Assembly: GCA_947644715.1 (NCBI GenBank) | Contig: CANSAP010000005.1 | Coordinates: forward strand, 29,256-93,255 | Source of the DNA: an uncultured Bacteroidales bacterium | GTDB lineage: Bacteria; Bacteroidota; Bacteroidia; Bacteroidales; Muribaculaceae | Reading direction: 5' to 3' | DNA length: 64,000 nt | Shown here: one piece after another, positions 45,543 to 54,557 of the stretch | Layout: each line of letters starts with the position of its first letter | Numbering within the stretch: position 1 is the stretch's first letter | The notes under the pieces: generated by a model | The model's input: the letters and a program-made list of their open reading frames with translations, nothing else | Told to the model about the DNA's origin: nothing | Databases searched by the model: none | Position numbers and translations under genes: made by a program

Positions 45543-46553
45543 ATGAACAGCCCTGAAACGCTTTTCTCAATCATAGTCCCGGTCTATAACCGCATTGACG
45601 AGGTTGAAGACCTGCTCCGCTCTTTGGCCGCACAGACCGACCGTGGCTTCGAGCTTATAATCGTGGAGGACGGATCTCCGCTCCCCTGCCGCGATGTGTG
45701 CGAACTGTATGCCGACCGTGTGCCCGTGCGCTACTATTTCAAAGAGAACGAGGGGCGTTCCCCGGCGCGTAACTATGGCATTGAGCAGGCGCGGGGAGAC
45801 TACTTCGTGTTCGTTGACTCCGACTGCATCCTCCCTCCCGACTATATCGCATCGCTGCGCGCTGCCTTGACTGAAAATTACTCTCCCTGCTTCGGCGGCC
45901 CCGACGATGCTCACGCATCTTTCTCCCCTCTTCAGAAAGCCATCAACGTCTCAATGACTTCGCTGCTCACCACCGGCGGCATACGCGGCGGAAAGGTCAG
46001 CATGGAGAAGTTCACTCCACGCACATTCAACATGGGTTTCTCCCGCGAGGTATATAATAAGGTGGGGGGCTTCCGCGAGATGTTCAGCGAAGACATCGAC
46101 ATGAGCACCCGCATCCGTCGTGCCGGATTCCCCATAGCCCTCTTCCGCACCGTCAAGGTCTTTCATAAGCGCCGAGTGAGCCTTCGCAAATTCTGGCGTC
46201 AGGTGCATGTCTTCGGCATGAGCCGCATTACTCTCAAACTCCTCTACCCCGGCTCCATGAAACTCGTGCACACGCTGCCGGCCATCTTCACGCTCGGCTG
46301 CGCGGCTCTCATCCTGCTCTCCATCTTCTGGCATTGGTGGTGCATTCTGCCCCTTGTGGCATGGATTATAGCCGTCTGGGTGGACGCCCTCGTCTCATCA
46401 AAGAGTCTGAAAGTCAGCCTGCTGACTCTACTCACCAGCCCCATTCAGCTCCTGGGCTACGGCACAGGCTTCCTGCGCGCCTACACCCGAGCCATCCTCC
46501 TGCGTCGAGGCCGCGACGAGAAGGGTGAGGTCGAGATGCGCCGAGGCAAATAA
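45543..46553 (+). CDS. family 2 glycosyltransferase, membrane-anchored
   Basis: 336 aa. N-terminal GT-A domain: FSIIVPVYNRIDEVEDLLRSLAAQ, LIIVEDGSPLPCRD, ARGDYFVFVDSDCILPPDYI (DxD), then GGVREMFSEDID-like GGFREMFSEDIDMSTRIRRAG. Two or three membrane helices follow at about 237-310 (TLPAIFTLGCAALILLSIFWHWWCILPLV). Such enzymes extend membrane-linked glycans. A basic C-terminus ends the protein. The radC gene follows 11 nt later, so they are probably co-transcribed. Confidence 0.88.
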   Translation: MNSPETLFSIIVPVYNRIDEVEDLLRSLAAQTDRGFELIIVEDGSPLPCRDVCELYADRVPVRYYFKENEGRSPARNYGIEQARGDYFVFVDSDCILPPDYIASLRAALTENYSPCFGGPDDAHASFSPLQKAINVSMTSLLTTGGIRGGKVSMEKFTPRTFNMGFSREVYNKVGGFREMFSEDIDMSTRIRRAGFPIALFRTVKVFHKRRVSLRKFWRQVHVFGMSRITLKLLYPGSMKLVHTLPAIFTLGCAALILLSIFWHWWCILPLVAWIIAVWVDALVSSKSLKVSLLTLLTSPIQLLGYGTGFLRAYTRAILLRRGRDEKGEVEMRRGK

Positions 46554-46564
46554 CCGTCTGCCGC

Positions 46565-47293
46565 ATGATTGTAAAGGAAGACTCCGCCGAGCTGCAAGCC
46601 CCGCTCCGTCAGCGCATCAAGGACATGGATGCCGACGACACTCCCCGCGAACGTGCCGAGAAGCATGGCTGCGGAGCGCTGAGTGTGCCTGACCTTTGGG
46701 CGCTCATCCTGCGCACCGGCACTGTGGGCAACCCAATCACCGCCCTCTGCCGCGATCTCATGCGCGCCAACGATGGCAAGCTCACACGCCTGGAGCGGCG
46801 CACACGAAAGGAGCTGCTCCAAATCAAAGGCTTGGGCAAACTGAAGGTGATTCAGATTGAGGCTGTGCTCGAACTGATTCGCCGCTACAACAGTGAGCAC
46901 CCGTTGGAGAACCCGATTGTTAAAGGTGCAGCCGACATATTCCGCGTCATGCGTCCGCATCTCGGCCACCTTGACCATGAAGAGGTCTGGGCAATCATAA
47001 TGAATCAGCGTCACGAAGTTCTGAAACTCTACCAGGCCTCAAAGGGTGGCATAGCATCCTCAATTTTCGACATCAAGTTGATAATCAAAGAGGCGCTGCT
47101 GGAGAACGCCTCTTCAATAGCCCTCTGTCACAACCACCCGAGCGGCAACCTCACCCCCTCGCCGCAGGATGACCAGATTACCCGCAAATGCCGAGAGGCA
47201 TGCGCACTGATGGATCTGCGCCTGCTTGACCACCTGATTATATCCAGCGATAATTACCGCTACTATTCCTATCACGACCAGGGGCGCCTGTGA
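46565..47293 (+). CDS. radC: RadC/JAMM-domain protein
   Basis: 242 aa. An N-terminal UPF0758 helix-hairpin-helix part (HGCGALSVPDLWALILRTGT, LLQIKGLGKLKVIQIEAVLEL) precedes the MPN/JAMM domain with the metal motif LCHNHPSGNLTPSPQDDQITRK and LLDHLIIS. Length normal. Despite the name, a direct DNA-repair role is not established; JAMM metal sites suggest a metalloprotease-like or related activity. It converges with the outer-membrane paralogue gene, 45 bp away. Confidence 0.92.
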   Translation: MIVKEDSAELQAPLRQRIKDMDADDTPRERAEKHGCGALSVPDLWALILRTGTVGNPITALCRDLMRANDGKLTRLERRTRKELLQIKGLGKLKVIQIEAVLELIRRYNSEHPLENPIVKGAADIFRVMRPHLGHLDHEEVWAIIMNQRHEVLKLYQASKGGIASSIFDIKLIIKEALLENASSIALCHNHPSGNLTPSPQDDQITRKCREACALMDLRLLDHLIISSDNYRYYSYHDQGRL

Positions 47294-47338
47294 GACAAAT
47301 TCTCCACAGACACCCCTTGCGGCAGTCTCCGCTGCCTG

Positions 47339-48208
47339 TCAATAGGCTATCAACAGACCGGTGGAGAGCGGCGTGAACTCCGGTCCCGAGCCTGACTTGA
47401 ACACCTTCATCGGGCTGTAACGCACATACAGGCTTATCATCGGACACACCTGCACTGCCAGCGAAAAATCCACGGAGAACTTCCGCAACTGCGACGACAC
47501 CTTGCTGAATTCCTCACTCTTTATTCCTTCCGGCGTGGTGTAAGTGGTCTTCAGACTGCCATACATGTTGGCATTCAGAATAACCGACAGCTCCAAAGCC
47601 TGCTTCTTGCCAAGCGTGTGCCTCCAGCTCACCGGGAAGGAGAGCGAGAAGGTCTTCAGGCGCGAAGCCTGCGGCACAAGCCCTTCGGCGTAACCACCGA
47701 TGCTGACGCTGCCCGTGGCTCGGTCAAGATAGAAGCGGGTGTCGGTGCTCATCTTGTAGTTGCGCCACACCATGCCGACACCGGCCATGAACCGGTTGCG
47801 GCCACCGGGCAGCTGCATGCTCACTGCCAACGCATTACGAATGCTGAATTCCAGCGACTTGCCCATCTCCAGTCCGCTGCCGGCAGGAGCATTGCAGGCG
47901 TTGACGAAACCGAAGCCGAGGCCACCTATGGTCAGGTCCCAATTCACCCCCTTCACCGAGTAGCTCCCCAGCGGCAACGAGTTTAACGCATGACCCTTCA
48001 CCGTCTTGCCCTCTTCATAAGGGAAGCGGAACATCTCCTGCTGCTCTCCTTCGGCATCCAGTACATGCACCATGAGTGCTTCCGGAGTTTCGGTCACAAT
48101 CACCCGCTCAGGGTTTTCCACGAATAGCGTTGTGTCGGCAGTTTCCTGCGCGCCAGCGTAGAGCGCAGCCGCCACAGCCGCTAATATTGCGAGTAAATAT
48201 CTGTTCAT
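47339..48208 (-). CDS. secreted outer-membrane-like protein, paralogue of the next gene upstream
   Basis: 289 aa from the ATG at 48208 (signal peptide MNRYLLAILAAVAAALYAGA); an in-frame ATG at 48238 overlaps the upstream gene. A short N-terminal beta segment (ERVIVTETPEALMVHVLD) is followed by a series of amphipathic strands and the end CPMISLYVRYSPMKVFKSGSGPEFTPLSTGLLIAY, which parallels the C-terminus of the neighbouring gene. Probably a small outer-membrane barrel. Family unknown to me. Last gene of the sigma/anti-sigma cluster. Confidence 0.72.
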   Translation of the reverse strand: MNRYLLAILAAVAAALYAGAQETADTTLFVENPERVIVTETPEALMVHVLDAEGEQQEMFRFPYEEGKTVKGHALNSLPLGSYSVKGVNWDLTIGGLGFGFVNACNAPAGSGLEMGKSLEFSIRNALAVSMQLPGGRNRFMAGVGMVWRNYKMSTDTRFYLDRATGSVSIGGYAEGLVPQASRLKTFSLSFPVSWRHTLGKKQALELSVILNANMYGSLKTTYTTPEGIKSEEFSKVSSQLRKFSVDFSLAVQVCPMISLYVRYSPMKVFKSGSGPEFTPLSTGLLIAY

Positions 48209-48215
48209 AAGCCTG

Positions 48216-49097
48216 TTAGAAATTAATAATACCACCAACTGAAATTGTGCTCATCTTCGGACCGTAATCCCCCTGCATCAAGCGCATCGGGCTGTATTTC
48301 ACATAGACTCCGAAAGCATCGAGCATACCGACTGAGGCCATCAGGTCAGCCGTAAAGATGTGCTGATGCAAGCCATCGAACGTCTGCTTGTAGCGCACCT
48401 CTTCGCGCCATGCCTGCGAATAGGCCGTGGCATTCAGATTCAGGTTCAGCACGACCCCTATTGAGAAGCCGAAGCCATTGTCGCCATCATTGTCGGAGAT
48501 AAGGTTTTGGGTCAACATGAGCGGGAACTTCATTGACCACATCCGGAAGCCGGAACTGACCTTCGTCTCATTCTCTGCGGCAGGCACTATGGCAAGTCGC
48601 TGTCCCTGCTTGGCGAAACGCTTGTCGCCGCTCAGCCTCAGCTCACTGAATCCGAAGCCAACACCGACTGAGAATTCCGGACCACGTGGGGAGGGCTGCC
48701 ATCCGTAGCCCACCAGCTCGGCCACACCTATCTCCCAACTCCCTTTGATTCCCTCGGCACTGCTGACCGGCAGCAACCCTCCGGCGTAAATATTCTTAAG
48801 AATGCGCAAGGAGGAGCGAGATATTCCGCCCCGGCTGCTGAAAGGGAAATCAAGCTTCAGACGCCCGGCAGGAGCTGAGAAGATTGAATCCTCCTGAGTC
48901 TGCACATTATAGGCATAGTAAGAGGCCCGGTCACCCTGCGAGCCAAGCACCTCGACATTAGCCCTGCCCTCGCTCACGGTCACTATCACCTTGTCAGGGC
49001 GCTGCACCACGGCCAGCGTGTCAGCCTCCGCCTGAGCCTTCAGGGCAAAAGGGGCTATGGCCGCGAGCAGCAACATAATAAAATTCAAATGCTTCAT
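48216..49097 (-). CDS. secreted outer-membrane-like protein
   Basis: 293 aa with signal peptide (MKHLNFIMLLLAAIAPFALKA). The N-terminal PDKVIVTVSEGRANVEVLG segment and the C-terminal FGVYVKYSPMRLMQGDYGPKMSTISVGGIINF mirror the downstream protein, so the pair arose by duplication (roughly 25-30% identical by eye). Between them are alternating strands of a predicted beta barrel. Only 7 nt separate its stop from the next start. Upstream lies the 49.1-kb inverted-repeat element. Function unknown; linkage to a sigma/anti-sigma pair suggests an envelope-stress or surface role. Confidence 0.72.
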   Translation of the reverse strand: MKHLNFIMLLLAAIAPFALKAQAEADTLAVVQRPDKVIVTVSEGRANVEVLGSQGDRASYYAYNVQTQEDSIFSAPAGRLKLDFPFSSRGGISRSSLRILKNIYAGGLLPVSSAEGIKGSWEIGVAELVGYGWQPSPRGPEFSVGVGFGFSELRLSGDKRFAKQGQRLAIVPAAENETKVSSGFRMWSMKFPLMLTQNLISDNDGDNGFGFSIGVVLNLNLNATAYSQAWREEVRYKQTFDGLHQHIFTADLMASVGMLDAFGVYVKYSPMRLMQGDYGPKMSTISVGGIINF

Positions 49098-49121
49098 ATT
49101 CTTATTTCAAGTTGTCTTTAT

Positions 49122-49321
49122 TTAAGTGACTGTTCAAAATTAATTTATATTATTTTCGAGGCTGTTTCCGAGAGATTTCAGCAAGCTGAAGAGGGAACGG
49201 TGCGGGCACCGTGACCGATGAGACTTGGCTGAAAGCGCCGGAAAGAGGCCTAAAATAATATAAATTAATGGCAGAACACAATCACTTGGTTAGTATAAAT
49301 TAATTTTGAACAGTCACTTAA
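49122..49321. mobile_element. 200-bp MITE-like element with 28-bp perfect terminal inverted repeats and a structured core
   Basis: Terminal inverted repeats 49122-49149 and 49294-49321 are identical over 28 bp. A second, inner pair (49139-49156 with 49252-49269, 18 bp perfect) overlaps the left arm, so two mutually exclusive folds are possible. The core 49157-49251 is much more GC-rich and contains the perfect hairpins TTCAGC-AA-GCTGAA (49177-49190) and CGGTGC-GG-GCACCG (49199-49212), closed by GGCTGTTTCCG with CGGAAAGAGGCC. There is no coding capacity. The right end supplies the stop codon of the neighbouring gene. It could be a non-autonomous mobile element or a structured RNA. Confidence 0.65.
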
Positions 49322-49754
49322 TCATTCGCCTGACATCATCGGCCGAGGCCTTTCCCTCCATGTAGAGCAACACAATCTTATTGGCGGTTCCGGAGCCTGT
49401 GTTCAGATATATAATGTAGCGGTTCAGCCCCCCTGAGGGTGGCAGCGTGTAGAAGCCATAGGTAAGCCTTCCGCCGGAGTATGAGACCTCCTTGTCAGTG
49501 GCCTTGGAGCCGTCGCGCCTGACTTTCGGCTCTATTGAAGAGGCTGCCTGCGGCATTCCTGTCAGCGACAGGCTCCGGTAAAGCCGCAGATTGAACTTCT
49601 TCAGCCGCTCGCCGGAGAGAGTTGACACCCGGCACTTCGGGTCACGCGTATAGTCTGCCGTAAAGGCTGACTCTATGTTCAGTCCGGTCTGCGCCATGGC
49701 CGAGGGAGCAGCCAAGCACATCAGCAGAACCGAAAGGAGAAGATAACGTATCAT
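49314..49754 (-). CDS. small secreted protein of the sigma/anti-sigma cluster
   Basis: 146 aa with a signal peptide (about 1-21, ending SAMA). Mature part: FTADYTRDPKCRVSTLSGERLKKFNLRLYRSLSL and GRLTYGFYTLPPSGGLNRYIIYLN, ending KASADDVRRMIK. It resembles the small DUF proteins encoded after ECF sigma and anti-sigma genes in Bacteroidales, but I cannot name the family with confidence. Its final codons and TGA lie inside the right terminal repeat of the 49.1-kb element. It starts 3 nt after the anti-sigma-like gene. Confidence 0.7.
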   Translation of the reverse strand: MIRYLLLSVLLMCLAAPSAMAQTGLNIESAFTADYTRDPKCRVSTLSGERLKKFNLRLYRSLSLTGMPQAASSIEPKVRRDGSKATDKEVSYSGGRLTYGFYTLPPSGGLNRYIIYLNTGSGTANKIVLLYMEGKASADDVRRMIK

Positions 49755-49757
49755 GGT

Positions 49758-50189
49758 CTAATCTATACTTTTAATAATGCGGATATCATCGGCAATCTGC
49801 TCATCGAAGGAGCGGGAGGCATCGCTGATGAGCGCCAGGTCCTGCTCCATCATCGACATCACGACGGCGGCGTCATCAATCCGTTGAGTGCCGACGTAGG
49901 CCACGCACTCACCTCTGTCACTCGTCTGCCAAAGAGTCACCCCAACGGTGCCGGCAAGTACAGCCGCACAACAAGCCACTTTCAGCCACACACCACGCCT
50001 GCGCGGCTGCTTCCGGCCCCCATCCACAGCGAGCCAGCTCACGACGGCACCCGTCTCTTCAGAGACCGCACCGGCTGCTGTCAGCGAACGCAGCAAGCGC
50101 TCCTCCTCAACCGTCGTTTCGCCGTCGAAATACTTCTGCTCCAGGCGGCGAATGAACTCTCTATCAGTTATTTCATTCCTGTTTCTCAT
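49758..50189 (-). CDS. single-pass membrane protein, probable anti-sigma factor
   Basis: 143 aa from the ATG at 50189, which overlaps the restored end of the sigma gene by 17 nt. The N-terminal cytoplasmic helix region (REFIRRLEQKYFDGETTVEEERLLRSLTAAG) resembles the zinc-free anti-sigma domains of Bacteroidetes. One membrane helix follows at about 73-90 (VACCAAVLAGTVGVTLW), then a periplasmic part with QRIDDAAVVMSMMEQDLALISDASRSFDEQ. By position it would hold the ECF sigma factor at the membrane; this is inference. Confidence 0.72.
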   Translation of the reverse strand: MRNRNEITDREFIRRLEQKYFDGETTVEEERLLRSLTAAGAVSEETGAVVSWLAVDGGRKQPRRRGVWLKVACCAAVLAGTVGVTLWQTSDRGECVAYVGTQRIDDAAVVMSMMEQDLALISDASRSFDEQIADDIRIIKSID

Positions 50190-50657
50190 GCTTATCTCTG
50201 TTTTCCCAGGCCTGACGCACTGTGCGACGTGCCCGTGACACAATCATTCTTACGTTCGCTTCCGACAGCCCGAAGCGCTCGGCCAGCTCGTCGAACTCCA
50301 GCCGTAGGCCTCCCTGAGCCTCAGGATATTGCGGTCTCGCTCCGAGAGAGCACGCTTCATCAAAGCGCTCACCTCCTGATAAAGACCGCCGACCTCCGCG
50401 GATGCCGGTTCCTCAACCGCCTCCTGCGCCTCCTCAATCGAAGAGAACTTCCTGCGTCGCATCATGTCGATGCGGGCATTTCGCAATGAGCGGGCGCCCA
50501 TGCGCTCCACATCGGGCTGCGAGGCGAGGGAGCTGCGACGGCTCCAAAGCCTGCAGAACACCTCCTGCAAAGCATCTGCCGCATCCTCCCCTTCGGAAGG
50601 AAGCAGCGAGGCTCGGAGCCTCCTGTAAGCCGATGCGAAAATCTCAGTCTTAATCAT
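50173..50657 (-). pseudogene. ECF sigma factor, frameshifted by loss of one base near 50301
   Basis: From the ATG at 50657 the frame reads as an ECF sigma factor (region 2: ALQEVFCRLWSRRSSLASQP, SLRNARIDMMRRRKF; region 4 start: LSERDRNILRLREAYG), then loses similarity and stops at 50250. Adding one C in the GGCTGG stretch (50301/50300) joins REAYG to LEFDELAERFGLSEANVRM and IVSRARRTVRQAWENRDKHEKQE, a complete helix-turn-helix, giving 161 aa with the stop at 50173-50175. That restored end overlaps the anti-sigma start, as expected for an intact operon. Either a recent inactivating deletion, phase variation or a sequencing error. Confidence 0.85.
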
Positions 50658-50792
50658 TATCTCGAAACCGGGACAGCCGCGAATCGGAACTGCCCTACAC
50701 CAAAATAACGTACAACCTCACTCTTTTGCAACAAGCCACCCTCAAAAAATTTCAATCCGCTCCTCTTTAGCAGAGGCGGCTTCAACCTTTGG

Positions 50793-50824
50793 TTTGCGTA
50801 ATTCGTTATTTATTTGTACTTTTG
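50793..50824 (+). promoter_or_regulatory. Bacteroidetes-type promoter of tig
   Basis: TTTG (50793-50796), a 20-bp spacer, and TACTTTTG (50817-50824). Leader of about 85 nt before the trigger factor ATG at 50916. Confidence 0.75.
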
Positions 50825-50915
50825 CGGCTGCATGATTTTGCTTGGAGAAATTATGCACTTACGTCACACTTTATTTTATAGATTTTATTCAAAACCCGAT
50901 TATAATTAGCATCAC

Positions 50916-52271
50916 ATGAATGTAACAATGAACAAGCTCGATGCCGTGAACGCTACGATCACCATCTCGCTTGAAGAAAAAGACTATCAGGACAAAATCA
51001 AGAAGATGCTGCGCGACATCAATAACAACCGCCCCGAACCGGGATTCCGCCCCGGCAAAGTGCCCGCAGCTCTCATACAGAAGAAATATGGCAAGGCTGT
51101 AAAGTCTGACGTCCTCAACAAGGAGGTGGCCGACGCTCTTTACAACTATATTCAGGAGAACAATATCCAGGTGCTCGGCCAGCCCGTGCCCGTGCCCGCC
51201 GCTGACTTCAGCCTCGACAACAAGGACTTCACTTTCGAATTCAAGGTTGGTGTGGCTCCCGAAATCGACACTCACGTGAACAAGGAGATGCACATCCCCT
51301 ACTACACCATCGAGGTGAGCGAGGAGATGATTCAGCGTCAGGACGAGATGCTGCGTCGCCGCTATGGCAAGCAGGAGCCGGGCGAGGAGGTTGAGCCCAA
51401 CGCTCTCGTGAAGGGTGTTATCACTGAGCTTGACGCCGAAGGCAAGCCCCTCGAAGGTGGCATCGTTGTTGAGAACGGCATTCTCTCTCCCGAATACTTC
51501 AAGAGCGAGGAGCAGAAGGCTCTCTTCGCCGGCAAGAAGGTGGGCGATGTAGTGGTCTTCAACCCCGCCGCCACTTGCGACGGCAATGAGACCGAGCTCT
51601 CCTCCATGCTCAACATCGACAAGGAGCAGACTGCCAACCACCACGGTGACTTCACCATGGACATCAAGGAAATCATCGTGCTCAAGCCCGCCGAGGATGG
51701 CGCAGAGTTCTTCGATGCAGCTTTCGGCAAGGACAATGTGCATGACGCCGAGGAATACAAGACTGCCATCAAGAATCTCATCGCTTCCCAGCTTGAGAAT
51801 GACTCCAACTTCCGCTTCACCATCGACGGCAAGGAGACTCTGCTCAAGGCCGTGGGTGAGATTGAGCTTCCCGACGCTGTGCTGAAGGACTACCTGAAGA
51901 TGCAGAACGAGAACCTCACCGACGAGAACATCGACGAGGAATACACCCGCATGCGTCCCGACCTGGTTTGGCAGCTCATCCGCGAGGCCGTAGCCCGTCA
52001 GCTCGAGGTTAAGGCCACAGCTGAGGACATGAAGACCTTCGCCCGCCAGATTGCCGCCAGCCGCTTCGCCCAGTACGGCATGGCCGGTGTGCCCGAGAAC
52101 ATCCTCGACAAGTATGCCGAAGAGATGCTCGCCAACGAGCAGACCCGTCGTCAGATTGCCGACCAGGTGTTCGACTCCATGATGTGGGGCGCACTGAAGG
52201 AGGCTGTCACCACCGACGACAAGACAGTCACCGTAGAGCAGTTCAACGAGCTCTTCAAGACTGAAGAATAA
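50916..52271 (+). CDS. tig: trigger factor
   Basis: 451 aa. N-terminal ribosome-binding domain with the signature region [24 protein letters not shown] (GFRxGxxP), a central PPIase-like region (about residues 150-245; [25 protein letters not shown]) that is weakly conserved as in other Bacteroidetes, and a C-terminal helical chaperone domain. It binds nascent chains at the ribosome exit. The tig-clpP-clpX order is conserved in many bacteria and links folding with ClpXP degradation. Confidence 0.95.
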   Translation: MNVTMNKLDAVNATITISLEEKDYQDKIKKMLRDINNNRPEPGFRPGKVPAALIQKKYGKAVKSDVLNKEVADALYNYIQENNIQVLGQPVPVPAADFSLDNKDFTFEFKVGVAPEIDTHVNKEMHIPYYTIEVSEEMIQRQDEMLRRRYGKQEPGEEVEPNALVKGVITELDAEGKPLEGGIVVENGILSPEYFKSEEQKALFAGKKVGDVVVFNPAATCDGNETELSSMLNIDKEQTANHHGDFTMDIKEIIVLKPAEDGAEFFDAAFGKDNVHDAEEYKTAIKNLIASQLENDSNFRFTIDGKETLLKAVGEIELPDAVLKDYLKMQNENLTDENIDEEYTRMRPDLVWQLIREAVARQLEVKATAEDMKTFARQIAASRFAQYGMAGVPENILDKYAEEMLANEQTRRQIADQVFDSMMWGALKEAVTTDDKTVTVEQFNELFKTEE

Positions 52272-52288
52272 TTCCGCGTCAACAACCG

Positions 52289-52330
52289 GAACAGAGGCGG
52301 GGGCGCGACTTGTCGCGTGCCCCGTTCTTT
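52289..52330 (+). terminator. probable terminator after tig
   Basis: A GC-rich stem (GGGGGCGCGAC at about 52299-52309 with GTCGCGTGCCCC at 52312-52323), outer GAAC/GTTC pairing, and a TTCTTT tail. Slight mismatching within the stem. Confidence 0.6.
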
Positions 52331-52425
52331 ATATGCAGAGTGCCGGAAAGAGACAGACGGCGCCGAACCCTTTTGGCACGGTGTTTGTTATCACTCCGGA
52401 CAATTTTCTTTCAACACACGAAACT

Positions 52426-53150
52426 ATGAATCAGACAGACTTCCGCAAGTTCGCCGTAGGACACCTCGGCCTCAATGGCAACACTCTCGACTCCTACACG
52501 GCTGCCGTCAACAATACTCCCGGCCTGGCTTCGCTCTCTTCAGCCGCTCCCCGCGCCGACTACATGAACCCCTACATCCTTGAGGAGCGCCAGCTCAACG
52601 TCACTCAGCTTGACGTGTTCTCGCGCCTGATGATGGACCGCATCATCTTCCTCGGCACGCAGGTTTCTGACCAGAGCGCCAACATCATCCAGGCACAGCT
52701 GCTCTATCTCGACTCAGCTGACCCGGGCAAGGATATCAACATCTACATCAACTCCCCCGGCGGCAGTGTCTACGCCGGTCTCGGCATCTACGACACGATG
52801 CAATACATCTCCTCCGACGTCTCCACCATCTGCACCGGCATGGCCGCCTCCATGGCCGCCGTGCTGCTCGTGGCCGGCGAGAAGGGTAAGCGCTTCGCCC
52901 TGCCCCACTCCCGCGTGATGATTCACCAGCCTCTGGGTGGAATTCAGGGTCAGGCCTCCGACATTGAAATCACCGCACGCGAAATCCTCAAACTCAAGGA
53001 TGAGCTTTACCGCATCATCTCCTCCCACTCCGGCCAGCCCTTCGAGAAAGTGGCGCGCGACTCTGACCGCGACTACTGGATGATTGCCGCCGAGGCTCAG
53101 GAGTATGGCATGATTGACCGTGTGCTCGTTAACCCCAACAAGAAGGACTG

Positions 53151-53151
<1 letters not shown>
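52426..53151 (+). CDS. clpP: ATP-dependent Clp protease proteolytic subunit
   Basis: 241 aa from the ATG at 52426 ([15 protein letters not shown]), preferred over an in-frame ATG at 52333 that adds 31 residues without similarity. Catalytic Ser142 in [13 protein letters not shown] and His167 in VMIHQPLGG have the normal 25-residue spacing; the Asp follows in [11 protein letters not shown]. The N-terminal extension of about 40 residues before the core is typical of Bacteroidetes. Forms the tetradecameric protease served by ClpX. Its TGA overlaps the clpX ATG by one base. Confidence 0.95.
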
Positions 53152-54413
<1,262 letters not shown>

Positions 54414-54431
54414 CTCCCGCCTCAAGACTTG

Positions 54432-54464
54432 CGAAGGCCGTCCTCAGCTTGGGGGCGGCTTTCG
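54432..54464 (+). terminator. possible terminator after clpX
   Basis: CGAAGGCCGTCC (54432-54443) can pair with GGGCGGCTTTCG (54453-54464), with wobbles. The T-tract is poor, so this is tentative. Confidence 0.4.
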
Positions 54465-54504
54465 TCATGTAACCTCACCTCTTCACACAAAAAAGCGGGT
54501 CTTG

Positions 54505-54537
54505 TTTGGGAATAATGGCCAATTTTTTATACCTTTG
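54505..54537 (+). promoter_or_regulatory. Bacteroidetes-type promoter of the phosphatase-kinase operon
   Basis: TTTG (54505-54508), a 21-bp spacer, and TACCTTTG (54530-54537). The ATG is at 54558, 20 bp downstream. Confidence 0.75.
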
Positions 54538-54557
54538 CATCAAAATCACTTCTCATC

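Noticed and set aside
50832..50909. 25-codon open frame in the tig leader
   Set aside because: Starts soon after the promoter and ends 6 nt before tig, but its peptide shows no regulatory features such as codon runs, and no attenuator hairpin is visible. Noted only.
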